The position numbers were made by a program, and so were the translations under genes. Below the pieces are notes generated by a model that was given only the letters and a program-made list of their open reading frames with translations, did not search any database and was not told the origin of the DNA. Of a stretch of DNA of 30,679 nucleotides, positions 1-6,007 are shown piece after piece. The stretch's first letter is position 1; every line of letters starts with the position of its first letter. Source of the stretch: a virus. The DNA lies in IMG/VR virus record IMGVR_UViG_3300044970_000043, positions 1-30,679 of that record. The stretch is one strand, 5' to 3'.

Positions 1-108
1 ACTCAACGAACTCAAGCTATTTCGGTACTAGATTCTGCCGAGGATGTAAGAAAAGCCGTACCGTTACTCAGTTCAAAGATAGCAACGTATGCAGGATTTG
101 CACCTTAA
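1..108 (+). CDS. C-terminal end of an unidentified protein (5' truncated by window edge)
   Basis: Frame 1 is open from the first base and closes with TAA at 106-108, giving 35 residues that end in ...KIATYAGFAP. The reading is helical and alanine/valine rich in the middle (VRKAVPLLSSK). There is no start in the window, so this is read as the tail of a gene beginning upstream. The residues are too few for a family assignment. It has the same strand as all genes that follow, which supports it being the preceding member of the replication region. Confidence 0.55.
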   Translation, partial: TQRTQAISVLDSAEDVRKAVPLLSSKIATYAGFAP

Positions 109-238
109 GAGGCGTTAAGGTATAGTTCAAAGGGAATGGCTAGGGAATGCAACCCGAAAAGACGATTTCTCACCGTCCTGCCTGACCCACCTATTTGTGA
201 GATTGCCGAGGCTAACGACCTCACGAGAAAGGCAAAGT
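109..238 (+). other. Leader between the partial gene and the first complete gene
   Basis: About 130 bases with no convincing gene. AGAAAGG at 225-231 lies 7 bases before the ATG at 239 and serves as the ribosome binding site of the next gene. I see no tRNA fold, no strong terminator hairpin and no good sigma70 promoter pair here. Confidence 0.4.
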
Positions 239-880
239 ATGCATTACTACCAATTCAACATTGGCGATTACGCCAGTCATACCCGTCACCTTACTGCAAT
301 TGAAGATATAGCCTATCGTAGGCTTCTTGATATTTACTATCTCCATGAACGTCCGTTGAACTCCGGTTCAGCATCAGTTGCTCGTCAGATCAATATGCGC
401 GAGTATGAAACTGAGGTTAAATCTATTTTAGATGAGTTTTTTACGTTAACTGATGATGGTTGGATTAACGTCAGAGCAGACAAAGAAATAGCTCATTACA
501 GAGGGAAAATTGAGCAAGCGTCTAGGGCTGGTAAAGCATCTGCTGAACGTCGGTCTAACGTCCGTTCAACGGATGTGCAACTAACCAATAACCATAAACC
601 AATAACCAATAACCAAGAATATATTGATCGATTTGATATTTTCTGGAAGCAATATCCTCGTAAGGTAGCAAAGCCTAATGCCTTAAAGGCTTGGCTAAAG
701 ATTAAGCCTGATGATGTTGTCTTAAAGAAAATGTTAGACGCAATCAATCATCAACAGCTTTCCAGTAAAGAAATTCAATTTGTTCCTCATCCAGCGACAT
801 GGCTTAATGCAAAGCGTTGGGAAGACGAAATAACAGCACCTACAACTAACGTTATGAATATGGGAAGGCGCATACTATGA
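239..880 (+). CDS. DUF1376 / replication protein O-like initiator
   Basis: 213 residues from ATG 239. A GTG at 197 would add 14 residues, but the internal ATG has the AGAAAGG site and begins with the usual family opening (MHYYQFNIGDY...). Residues 1-90 match the DUF1376 pattern, with the core IAYRRLLDIYYLHERPL. The C-terminal part contains FWKQYPRKVAKPNALKAW and HPATWLNAKRWEDE, which recur at the end of phage replication O/DnaT-like proteins. The probable role is origin recognition or helicase loading at phage replication start. It overlaps the next gene in an ATGA junction (877-880), suggesting coupled translation with the zinc-finger primase-like protein and, two genes on, the helicase. DUF1376 itself has no proven biochemistry, so the role is inferred from the C-terminal motif and the context. 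Confidence 0.75.
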   Translation: MHYYQFNIGDYASHTRHLTAIEDIAYRRLLDIYYLHERPLNSGSASVARQINMREYETEVKSILDEFFTLTDDGWINVRADKEIAHYRGKIEQASRAGKASAERRSNVRSTDVQLTNNHKPITNNQEYIDRFDIFWKQYPRKVAKPNALKAWLKIKPDDVVLKKMLDAINHQQLSSKEIQFVPHPATWLNAKRWEDEITAPTTNVMNMGRRIL

Positions 881-1305
881 TCGGAAATCTACTCAATCGC
901 CTAGAGAAAGTTAAAGGCTCCAAAGGTCGGTGGACTGCTTGCTGTCCTGCTCACGCTGATCGTAGTCCTAGCCTAGCAATAACCCACCTTGACGATGGTC
1001 GCATTCTGCTCAAGTGTTTTGGCGGTTGCAGTGCTTACGAGATAGTTGCTGCTGTCGGAATGGACATTGGTGACCTGTTTCCTAAAGAGAACAAACTAGG
1101 GTACTCAATTGACAATCAACGACAAAAACCTGAGCGCAGACCATTTTATGCGACAGACCTGCTCCGAATAATCCATTTTGAGGCACTTATTACGTCCATA
1201 GCGGCGTTTGATTTAGCGGAAGGTAGGCAGGTATCAGACACCGATAGAAAACGGCTTAAAACGGCTTTTGAGAGAATTAACGAAGCAGCTAATTATATTA
1301 ATTGA
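877..1305 (+). CDS. CHC2 zinc-finger primase-like protein (no TOPRIM domain)
   Basis: 142 residues. The N-terminal half carries a primase-type CHC2 zinc ribbon: Cys23-x2-His26 in CCPAHADRSPSLAI, then Cys47 and Cys51 in LLKCFGGCS. This module reads the template in bacterial and phage primases. After about residue 72 the chain becomes a charged helical tail, and I see no TOPRIM acidic motifs, so it cannot be a complete primase alone. It sits between the initiator and helicase genes, consistent with a replisome accessory or half of a split primase whose catalytic part lies outside the window. ATGA overlap with the upstream gene. Confidence 0.75.
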   Translation: MIGNLLNRLEKVKGSKGRWTACCPAHADRSPSLAITHLDDGRILLKCFGGCSAYEIVAAVGMDIGDLFPKENKLGYSIDNQRQKPERRPFYATDLLRIIHFEALITSIAAFDLAEGRQVSDTDRKRLKTAFERINEAANYIN

Positions 1306-1312
1306 GGGCAAT

Positions 1313-1507
1313 ATGAAAGCATTTCCAACAGAAATATCATTTCCACCGGGCTATCGTAAAGCAAATTATGACGAAGGTATGGACTTACGAGATTACTTTG
1401 CCGCTAAAGCAATGCAGACGATTTTGTCTGATGGTCTTGACCCAAAAGATACTGCGGCATTTGCTTACGAATATGCTGACGCGATGATGAAGGCGAGAGA
1501 AAAATGA
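1313..1507 (+). CDS. Small conserved phage protein, unknown function
   Basis: 64 residues from ATG 1313, preceded by GAGGG at 1304-1308. An upstream ATG at 1268 in the same frame would overlap the previous gene and lacks a site. The sequence contains GMDLRDYFAAKAMQ followed by an acidic helix and AFAYEYADAMMKAREK; the LRDYFAA-AMQ pattern is one I recognise from many small phage proteins between primase and helicase genes. There are no membrane segments or metal ligands. It ends by overlapping the helicase start (ATGA at 1504-1507). Function unknown; position suggests a replication accessory. Confidence 0.65.
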   Translation: MKAFPTEISFPPGYRKANYDEGMDLRDYFAAKAMQTILSDGLDPKDTAAFAYEYADAMMKAREK

Positions 1508-2505
1508 GCCTTGAAGATCGAGCAATAGATTTAGACGAGGCCAGAAAAGCCAGAATCCTAAAGTCCGATGTTATTGATGTAGAGAAGTATCTACACGCTA
1601 ACGACATAACCATTAAAGTTAAACGGGCTACGGAATGGTCGGAGGTTATCAAGAAAAGCTATCTAAATAGTAAAACTGATACAAAAATTGTATTGCCTTG
1701 GCCTAAGACGCATTCTAGTTTTGCGTTTAGGGATGGTGAGGTTACTGTCTACGCTGGTGGTAACGGTGGTGGTAAGTCGCTGATTACAGGCCAGATTGCG
1801 CTGAACCTGATTCGCCAAGGTCAGAAAGTCTGCATAGCCAGCTTTGAGATGAAGCCTGAGAAAACCTTAGAGCGTATGGTTAGGCAGTTCTCTGGTGAGT
1901 ACATAGATAACCCGTTAAGTAATGACCGTGAGAAATATATCAACAACCTTTTTGTCAGATTCGATACCTATGTTTCTGACAAATTGTTTCTTTACGATCA
2001 ACAGGGAACTACATCAACTGACAAAGTTATTGCTATGGCAAGGTATTGCGCTACGGAACTAGGGATTAAGCATATCTTTATCGACAGCTTAATGAAGTGC
2101 GTTAAAGGTGAGGATGACTTCAATGGTCAGAAGAACTTTATTGACGAGCTAACAGCACTGGCTAGGGATCACAATGTACACATCCACTTAGTTCACCATA
2201 TCCGCAAGTTGGTCAATGAGGAGCAACAGCCGAATAAGAACGATTTGAAGGGTTCTGGATCTATCTCGGATCAGGTAGACAATGTGTTCTTAATGTGGCG
2301 AAATAAGAAGAAAGAGAACATGAGGAACCGAGGCGAACAGATAGACGAGACACAGCCAGATGCTTACCTAATGTGTGAGAAGCAGAGGAATGGTGAGGCT
2401 CAGGAGTGGTATGGTCTTTATTACCATAGTAACAGCCAGCAATTTATAGAGAAGGTTGGCGCTATGCCTATGGACTTTGATAATAAAGGGCGATTTAGTG
2501 GATGA
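1504..2505 (+). CDS. DnaB/RecA-fold replicative helicase (ATPase domain)
   Basis: 333 residues. Residues about 65-300 form a DnaB C-terminal-like RecA core: Walker A GGNGGGKS at 85-92, the family's catalytic-glutamate segment SFEMKPE at 113-119, Walker B IFID at 191-194, a HIHLVHHIRK strand at 227-236, and GSGSISDQVDNVFLMWRNK from 250, matching helicase motif 4. The DnaB N-terminal domain is absent; about 60 residues of unrelated sequence replace it, as in T7 gp4-type and other phage helicases that work with a separate primase. It is predicted to be a hexameric 5'-3' helicase at the phage fork, partnering with the CHC2 protein two genes upstream. Start ATG overlaps the upstream stop. Confidence 0.85.
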   Translation: MSLEDRAIDLDEARKARILKSDVIDVEKYLHANDITIKVKRATEWSEVIKKSYLNSKTDTKIVLPWPKTHSSFAFRDGEVTVYAGGNGGGKSLITGQIALNLIRQGQKVCIASFEMKPEKTLERMVRQFSGEYIDNPLSNDREKYINNLFVRFDTYVSDKLFLYDQQGTTSTDKVIAMARYCATELGIKHIFIDSLMKCVKGEDDFNGQKNFIDELTALARDHNVHIHLVHHIRKLVNEEQQPNKNDLKGSGSISDQVDNVFLMWRNKKKENMRNRGEQIDETQPDAYLMCEKQRNGEAQEWYGLYYHSNSQQFIEKVGAMPMDFDNKGRFSG

Positions 2506-2698
2506 ATCTGAGCAACACAGACACCGTTGTGAAGTCTGGCAAGTGTTACGTTGGAGAACAGAAGACAGGAATAAGGCTATTGAATACCTAGCTAGGGTTA
2601 GAAAAGCTAGGGGTGATGTAGTAGCAGATAAACTAGCCAATGATTGCAAAGAACAGTGGGCTAAAGGAAACAGAGGGCTAAAGGGAGATTGGCGTTGA
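2498..2698 (+). CDS. Small basic phage protein with GNRGLKGDWR ending
   Basis: 66 residues from GTG 2498, chosen because AAAGGG at 2485-2490 is well spaced and it overlaps the helicase stop by 8 bases; the ATG at 2456 would bury 42 more bases in the helicase gene. The protein has HRHRCEVWQVLRW near the start, a basic helix (YLARVRKARGD) and the ending DCKEQWAKGNRGLKGDWR. This layout recurs in small uncharacterised proteins of proteobacterial phages (I believe the DUF7696 group, not verified). High Arg/Lys content suggests nucleic-acid or protein contact. Function unknown. Confidence 0.65.
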   Translation: MDESEQHRHRCEVWQVLRWRTEDRNKAIEYLARVRKARGDVVADKLANDCKEQWAKGNRGLKGDWR

Positions 2699-2979
2699 GA
2701 GCTTACCGAGTAGATGGAAACCAGAAAGCTATTGTTGCTGCACTGCGAGAAGAAGGGTTTATCGTCCAGCATCTTCATAAGGTAGGGGAAGGCTGTCCAG
2801 ACTTGCTTATAGGTCATAGTCATAACGGCAAGCGTTATAACGTCCTGCTAGAGCTTAAAGACGAAGATGGCAAGCTAACGGCACAGCAGGTTATCTGGCA
2901 CGCAGGATGGCGAGGTCAGGTAGCGGTGGTTAATAACGCAAAGGACGCAATTACTGCGGTTTACGATGCCTGTAAATAA
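2695..2979 (+). CDS. VRR-NUC (PD-(D/E)XK) nuclease
   Basis: 94 residues from TTG 2695. AAGGGAG at 2681-2687 is 7 bases upstream and the start overlaps the upstream stop as TTGA; an in-frame TTG at 2689 is too close to that site. The nuclease core is visible: CPDLLIG with Asp36, then LLELKDEDGK with Glu53 and Lys55, then TAQQ with the conserved glutamine region. This is the minimal VRR-NUC fold found stand-alone in phages, where structure-specific nuclease activity on branched DNA is expected. The likely role is recombination or resolution of replication intermediates before packaging. The length is typical of the stand-alone family. Confidence 0.85.
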   Translation: MRAYRVDGNQKAIVAALREEGFIVQHLHKVGEGCPDLLIGHSHNGKRYNVLLELKDEDGKLTAQQVIWHAGWRGQVAVVNNAKDAITAVYDACK

Positions 2980-3391
2980 GAAGCCAAGAAAGCCTAGAAA
3001 GTACATACCAAAGACGCTACCACTAACTATCAGGCATAACGCAGAGTCAGAGACAGCCTTACAACTAGCGCCTCATTCTGAGCTAATGAAGCTAAGAGAA
3101 GGCTATGGGGATGAAAGCAGTTGGCACACGATAGTTGCTAGGCTCAATATCGGGTTAGTGGCTGCTAACGCTATTGGCAAGGAAGATCAGGCTAAACAGA
3201 TCAGGATAGGGCTAGATGCCATGCTAAAGGTACAGACTAGGTGCGATAGAACTGGAAAATGGGGCTTATCTGGCAGTGATTTAAGGGAAGTAGGTGACGG
3301 GCTAGTGCTTACTGATAACTTACAGCTATCGTTGACAAGAAAGCAATTTGCTCAAGCCATTGATTATGTTTACCAACACGCAGCTAAATAA
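2966..3391 (+). CDS. Conserved phage protein, unknown function
   Basis: 141 residues, ATG 2966 overlapping the nuclease end by 14 bases. The N-terminus is strongly basic (NKKPRKPRKYIPK), then an all-helical body with HTIVARLNIGLVAANAIG and a conserved-looking segment DRTGKWGLSGSDLREVGDGL. There are no cysteines in pairs and no membrane segment. It is the last gene before the promoter-like spacer, so it probably closes the replication transcript. I recognise the TGKWGLSG...L..L type from other phage genomes but not its function; a regulatory role is possible from position only. Confidence 0.6.
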   Translation: MPVNKKPRKPRKYIPKTLPLTIRHNAESETALQLAPHSELMKLREGYGDESSWHTIVARLNIGLVAANAIGKEDQAKQIRIGLDAMLKVQTRCDRTGKWGLSGSDLREVGDGLVLTDNLQLSLTRKQFAQAIDYVYQHAAK

Positions 3392-3394
3392 AAG

Positions 3395-3418
3395 CTATCG
3401 GTAAATAGTAACTGATAG
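3395..3418 (+). terminator. Imperfect hairpin at the end of the replication block
   Basis: CTATCGGT (3395-3402) pairs with ACTGATAG (3411-3418) through 8 positions including one G-U, with an 8-base loop. No T-run follows, so it may be a weak or Rho-assisted terminator, or, as DNA, a dyad operator for the promoter candidate just downstream. Confidence 0.35.
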
Positions 3419-3429
3419 AAATATTTATG

Positions 3430-3455
3430 TTGCGCTTGCAGAATACATCTATAAT
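3430..3455 (+). promoter_or_regulatory. Candidate sigma70 promoter upstream of the small-gene block
   Basis: A consensus -10 TATAAT sits at 3450-3455. The best -35 candidates are imperfect: TTGCGC at 3430-3435 (14-base spacer) or TTATGT at 3425-3430 (19-base spacer). It lies in the only spacer over 100 bases inside the gene array, 45 bases before the ATG at 3500. The perfect -10 plus location support a promoter; the poor -35 spacing suggests weak basal use or activation. Confidence 0.45.
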
Positions 3456-3499
3456 TACTACATCAACGCAGCACAATATCAATCAACTAGGAGCTGAAA

Positions 3500-3691
3500 A
3501 TGGAAAAGAAACACGAAGCAGCAGTCGGCGCAGTCAAGATCGGTCGTAGCGGTACTAAGTTTCATCCAGCAAGAATTGACGAACACTACGGCTTAATGAT
3601 TACTTGTTCTTGCCCCGGAACTCAACAGGGTGGCGCATATCACGGCTCTCAGTTCTTTAAAAATATGCCAGCAAATTGCAGAGCAAAATAA
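3500..3691 (+). CDS. Small protein, unknown function
   Basis: 63 residues with TAGGAGC (AGGAG at 3490-3494) as a good ribosome binding site. The chain reads as basic and glycine-rich: GAVKIGRSGTKFHPARIDEHYG, then ITCSCPGTQQGG and NMPANCRAK, with three cysteines (two as CSC). It is the first gene after the promoter-like spacer and is followed by a stable hairpin at 3699-3716, so it may be expressed as its own short early message. I do not recognise the family. It could be a small host-takeover protein by position, but that is speculation. Confidence 0.6.
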   Translation: MEKKHEAAVGAVKIGRSGTKFHPARIDEHYGLMITCSCPGTQQGGAYHGSQFFKNMPANCRAK

Positions 3692-3698
3692 ACTAAAT

Positions 3699-3716
3699 AG
3701 CCGGGGAAACCCGGCT
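3699..3716 (+). terminator. GAAA-tetraloop hairpin between two genes
   Basis: AGCCGGG (3699-3705), loop GAAA, CCCGGCT (3710-3716): a perfect 7-bp stem, five of the pairs G-C, closed by a stable GNRA loop. Only TT follows, so it is not a textbook intrinsic terminator. It stands 7 bases before the ATG of the next gene, where a Shine-Dalgarno would be expected. It may partly terminate, stabilise the upstream message, or control translation of the downstream gene. Confidence 0.5.
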
Positions 3717-3723
3717 TAACTAT

Positions 3724-4053
3724 ATGAAAACAATAAATCCCCACGAAGCCATTGACTACATGATTCGGCATTCTGCTGAATATGCTCAGGCTAAGGCTCA
3801 GGTTACGTACCTAGAGGAATTCCGTAAGAGCAAGAAAGCCATGCTATTTGCAGGAGCCATTGGGAATACTATTGCAGATAAAGACAATTTTGCGTACAGT
3901 CATCCAGAGTATCTAGCGGTACTGGATGGCCTTAAAGAAGCCGTAGAGAAGGCAGAAACACTTAGGTGGATGTTGGTAGCAGCACAGGCCAGAATCGATG
4001 TCTACAGGACTCAAGAAGCATCAAATAGACATATAGATAGAGCAACCCAATAA
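3724..4053 (+). CDS. Conserved phage protein, unknown function (helical)
   Basis: 109 residues, almost wholly alpha-helical: AEYAQAKAQVTYLEEFRKSKKAML, FAYSHPEYLAVLDGLKEAVEKAE, LRWMLVAAQARIDVYRTQEASNR. The pattern YLEEFRKSKKA...HPEY...L-GLKEAVE...RWLLVAAQARIEVWR is one I recognise as widespread in tailed phages of proteobacteria near HNH genes, without assigned function. It likely forms a coiled-coil or helical bundle. No Shine-Dalgarno lies between the tetraloop hairpin and ATG 3724, which is unusual against its neighbours. Confidence 0.7.
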   Translation: MKTINPHEAIDYMIRHSAEYAQAKAQVTYLEEFRKSKKAMLFAGAIGNTIADKDNFAYSHPEYLAVLDGLKEAVEKAETLRWMLVAAQARIDVYRTQEASNRHIDRATQ

Positions 4054-4062
4054 GAGGATAAT

Positions 4063-4284
4063 ATGAACGACACAAATATAGTAGATGATAGCAACCTAGC
4101 GCAATGTTGCTTTTGTGGATTTATAGACGATTGGGATGAGATACCTAAAGGTAAATGCTCGTTTACAGAAGATACTCTTACTGAGTGTCCAGAGTGCGGT
4201 GACGTAGACGGATTCGCCGACTATGATCCAACGAACATTGCTCGACAGCAGCGAATTGCCGCTAACCTTGCGAAAGTTGGCTGA
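4063..4284 (+). CDS. Small acidic zinc-ribbon-like protein
   Basis: 73 residues with GAGGAT just upstream (4053-4058). Two cysteine pairs, CCFCG at 15-19 and CPECG at 42-46, are spaced as in a zinc ribbon; the rest is acidic (DDWDEIPKG, DVDGFADYD). Such small zinc proteins in phages often bind nucleic acids or host polymerase, but nothing in the sequence decides this. Its last 62 bases overlap a second short reading frame (4223-4399). Confidence 0.6.
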   Translation: MNDTNIVDDSNLAQCCFCGFIDDWDEIPKGKCSFTEDTLTECPECGDVDGFADYDPTNIARQQRIAANLAKVG

Positions 4285-4399
4285 TTGGGAAATTGAGGCG
4301 TTAGGTATCAAGCACTTCGGTAATCTCTATTACTACTATCCAGACCAGATTAAAGCTCTGGTTCTGGATGTCCATAAGAAATATCAGAGGAATAAATGA
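4223..4399 (+). CDS. Short protein overlapping the zinc-ribbon gene
   Basis: Frame 2 is open from ATG 4223 to TGA 4397-4399 (58 residues); TTG codons at 4268 and 4277 could give 43 or 40 residues with less overlap. The non-overlapping part reads LADWEIEALGIKHFGNLYYY then PDQIKALVLDVHKKYQRNK, which has protein-like composition and fills an otherwise empty 110-base gap in a genome that has almost none. Its stop forms ATGA with the next start (4396). The start is uncertain since no clear Shine-Dalgarno is seen. Function unknown. Confidence 0.55.
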   Translation: MIQRTLLDSSELPLTLRKLADWEIEALGIKHFGNLYYYYPDQIKALVLDVHKKYQRNK

Positions 4400-4662
4400 C
4401 CACTTGCGAACGATGCGGAGAAGTCAACCCGGCTGAGATACATACCTGTACACCAATGCACTGGTCAGATTGCGCTGTACATAGTGAACCTGCTTACCCT
4501 GCTGGCGAGTGTGATTGTGGCGGTGTACAGCCTGAACCGGAGTATCGTGATGTGGTGATTAAGGGTGATCTATGGCGCATTGAATTTCTACCCGATCATG
4601 CTGCAAGCGTAGTGCTTGTGAAAGCGAATTACGAAGACAATCTAAAGCAAAAGAATGCGTAA
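4396..4662 (+). CDS. Small cysteine/histidine-rich protein, probable zinc binder
   Basis: 88 residues; start overlaps the previous stop (ATGA). The N-terminal half contains CERCG at 4-8, then HTC, HWSDC, and CDCGG at 39-43, enough ligands for one or two zinc sites. The second half, YRDVVIKGDLWRIEFLPDHAASVVLVKA, looks like a small beta domain. Together with 4063-4284 it gives two zinc-ribbon candidates in a row directly before an HNH nuclease. Function not recognised. Confidence 0.6.
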   Translation: MTTCERCGEVNPAEIHTCTPMHWSDCAVHSEPAYPAGECDCGGVQPEPEYRDVVIKGDLWRIEFLPDHAASVVLVKANYEDNLKQKNA

Positions 4663-4978
4663 AAAAGAGGCGCAATATCTGTCAAAAGTTGCAGATATAG
4701 GATGTATAATTTGTTACAGGCTTGGCTATATTGGGACTCCAGCAGAGATCCACCATATCAGAGGTATAGGTTTGGGGATGGGTGTCAGGAATTCTAATTA
4801 CGCAACTATCCCACTTTGTCCCGAGCATCATCGAGGGAATACTGGCTATCACGGCATGGGAAGGAAAGCCTTTGAGCGTCGGTACGAGGTTACCGAATTG
4901 CAGTTAGCACAGCAGGTACAGGAGATTCTTAATGAAGAAGACCAAAGCAGCCAAGAAGGTAGCCAAAGTTATGCGTGA
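4655..4978 (+). CDS. Ref-like HNH nuclease (recombination enhancement function family)
   Basis: 107 residues. Layout matches the Ref/DUF968 type: zinc pair Cys17/Cys20 (CIIC), catalytic HH at 33-34 (EIHHIRG), GLGMGVRNSNYATIPLCPEHH with Cys55 and His58/59, then TGYHGMGRKAFERRYEVTE. P1 Ref is a RecA-dependent nuclease that cuts at displacement loops; this short form retains the core. The probable role is recombination or repair during phage replication, alongside the VRR-NUC enzyme. Start overlaps the previous gene by 8 bases; the C-terminal 15 residues overlap the next gene. Confidence 0.8.
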   Translation: MRKKEAQYLSKVADIGCIICYRLGYIGTPAEIHHIRGIGLGMGVRNSNYATIPLCPEHHRGNTGYHGMGRKAFERRYEVTELQLAQQVQEILNEEDQSSQEGSQSYA

Positions 4979-5096
4979 GTACGGCAAAGGCGAACTGCAT
5001 TCTGGCAAAGGTGGCCCAGTGGTCAAGTCTCAGAAGCAAGCCGTAGCTATCGCGCTCAGTGAGGCTGGTGTAGCTAAGAAAAAGGCCAAGAAATGA
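4932..5096 (+). CDS. DUF6496-like small basic protein
   Basis: 54 residues; ATG 4932 is 7 bases after GGAG (4921-4924) and lies inside the Ref-like gene end. Sequence begins MKKTKAAKKVAKVMREYGKG and continues ELHSGKGGPVVKSQKQAVAI to IALSEAGVAKKKAKK. The core VMREY..G.L.SG.GG.V..QKQA.AIALSEAG matches my memory of DUF6496, a small conserved domain in bacteria and phages of unknown role. Very lysine rich at both ends, which suggests nucleic-acid contact. Ends in an ATGA overlap with the next small basic gene. Confidence 0.7.
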   Translation: MKKTKAAKKVAKVMREYGKGELHSGKGGPVVKSQKQAVAIALSEAGVAKKKAKK

Positions 5097-5275
5097 AGCC
5101 GGGTTTGTATGCCAATATTCATGCTAAACGCAAGCGCATAGCTGAGGGTTCAGGCGAGAAAATGAAGAAACCGGGAACCAAGGGCGCTCCTACTAAAGCC
5201 GACTTTAAGCAAGCGGCTAAGACTGCAATGCCTGTTCGTGGTTCCCGTACAGCTAAGAATAAAGCCAAAAAATGA
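5093..5275 (+). CDS. Small basic phage protein (KPGLYANIHAKRKRI type)
   Basis: 60 residues, strongly basic. The core is GLYANIHAKRKRIAEGSGEK, then MKKPGTKGAPTKADFKQAAKTA and an Arg/Lys tail. This exact arrangement recurs in many phage genomes as a conserved protein of unknown function. It is translationally coupled on both sides (ATGA at 5093-5096 and 5272-5275). With its neighbours 4932-5096 and 5699-6007 it forms a set of three small lysine-rich proteins. Confidence 0.7.
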   Translation: MKPGLYANIHAKRKRIAEGSGEKMKKPGTKGAPTKADFKQAAKTAMPVRGSRTAKNKAKK

Positions 5276-5748
5276 AACCTTGTCCTAAAGTCTGTTCAGA
5301 CATCCAGCTCAACCTAGCAAATAGGGATTGGGCTTTTAAGAATGTAGGCTATGGCCCAGCTAACCCAGAGGAACCTGAAGATTTCTGGGATAAACGTGCT
5401 GAGGAATGGGCTACGACTCCAGACAATGCGCAGACAATGCGCTGCGGTAACTGTGCTGCATTTATCCAGACTCCTGAGATGATGGACTGTATTATCAAGG
5501 GTATTCAGGGTGAGGAATCAGACGCTGAGACTTACGCTAACGAGGTGGTTGCCGAGTCAGAATTAGGCTACTGTGAGCTTTTCGAGTTTAAATGCGCTGC
5601 TGATCGTAGCTGTTCTGCATGGTTAGTAGGTGGCCCAATAACTAAAGCTATGACTGAGAAGCAGAAGAATATGCTCAGAATGGCTAAGATGGAGTTAAAT
5701 GAAGAATATGGCGGCAGAATGGACGAAGAAGGCGGGGAAGAATCCTAA
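5272..5748 (+). CDS. Cysteine-rich protein resembling a high-potential iron-sulfur protein
   Basis: 158 residues with eight cysteines: C4, C8, C58, C61, C73, C101, C108, C114. The central set RCGNCAAF (C58-x2-C61), C73, and GYCELFEFKC (C101, C108) recalls the four-cysteine arrangement of high-potential iron-sulfur proteins, whose last ligand sits in G-[YW]-C-x2-[FYW]. The gap between the third and fourth ligand is longer than usual and acidic. No secretion signal is seen, whereas true HiPIPs are usually exported. The end CAADRSCSAWLVGGPIT is shared, as I recall, with many phage hypotheticals. Either an Fe-S or a zinc site is possible; function unknown. Confidence 0.6.
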   Translation: MKPCPKVCSDIQLNLANRDWAFKNVGYGPANPEEPEDFWDKRAEEWATTPDNAQTMRCGNCAAFIQTPEMMDCIIKGIQGEESDAETYANEVVAESELGYCELFEFKCAADRSCSAWLVGGPITKAMTEKQKNMLRMAKMELNEEYGGRMDEEGGEES

Positions 5749-6007
5749 AGGTGGATTGAACGAGAAGGGACGTAAGTCTTACGAGGCAGCTAATCCCGGA
5801 TCTAACCTGAAGGCTCCCGTTAAGTCAGGAGATAATCCTAGAAGGGCTAGTTTCCTAGCTCGTATGGGCAATATGCCGGGTGCTGAGAAGAAGCCTAACG
5901 GTGAGCCTACGCGCCTACTGTTATCCCTGAAGGCATGGGGTGCTAACAGTAAGGCAGATGCTAAGAAGAAAGCAGCAGCTATTTCCGCTAGAAATAAGAA
6001 AAAGTAA
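5699..6007 (+). CDS. DUF6321-like small basic protein
   Basis: 102 residues from ATG 5699 (GGAG at 5691-5694); ATG 5708 is an alternative. Contains GGLNEKGRKSYEAANPGSNLKAP followed by RRASFLARMGNMPG and a polylysine-like tail (DAKKKAAAISARNKKK). The GLNEKGRKSYE..NPGS.LKAP...R..SF.ARM core is the signature I associate with DUF6321 in phages. It overlaps the cysteine-rich gene by 50 bases in another frame. Probably nucleic-acid associated by charge; its real role is unknown. Confidence 0.7.
   Translation: MKNMAAEWTKKAGKNPKGGLNEKGRKSYEAANPGSNLKAPVKSGDNPRRASFLARMGNMPGAEKKPNGEPTRLLLSLKAWGANSKADAKKKAAAISARNKKK

Noticed and set aside
109-238. tRNA or small RNA gene
   Set aside because: No cloverleaf arms, T-loop consensus or strong terminator found.
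136-303. 55-codon + strand frame starting at ATG 136
   Set aside because: Its A/G-rich stretch is too close to the ATG to act as a normal ribosome site, over a third of it lies inside the DUF1376 gene, and the protein has no recognisable pattern.
4704-4709. TATAAT hexamer as an internal promoter
   Set aside because: Lies in the Ref-like coding sequence with no -35; about seven such hexamers are expected by chance per strand in a window this size.
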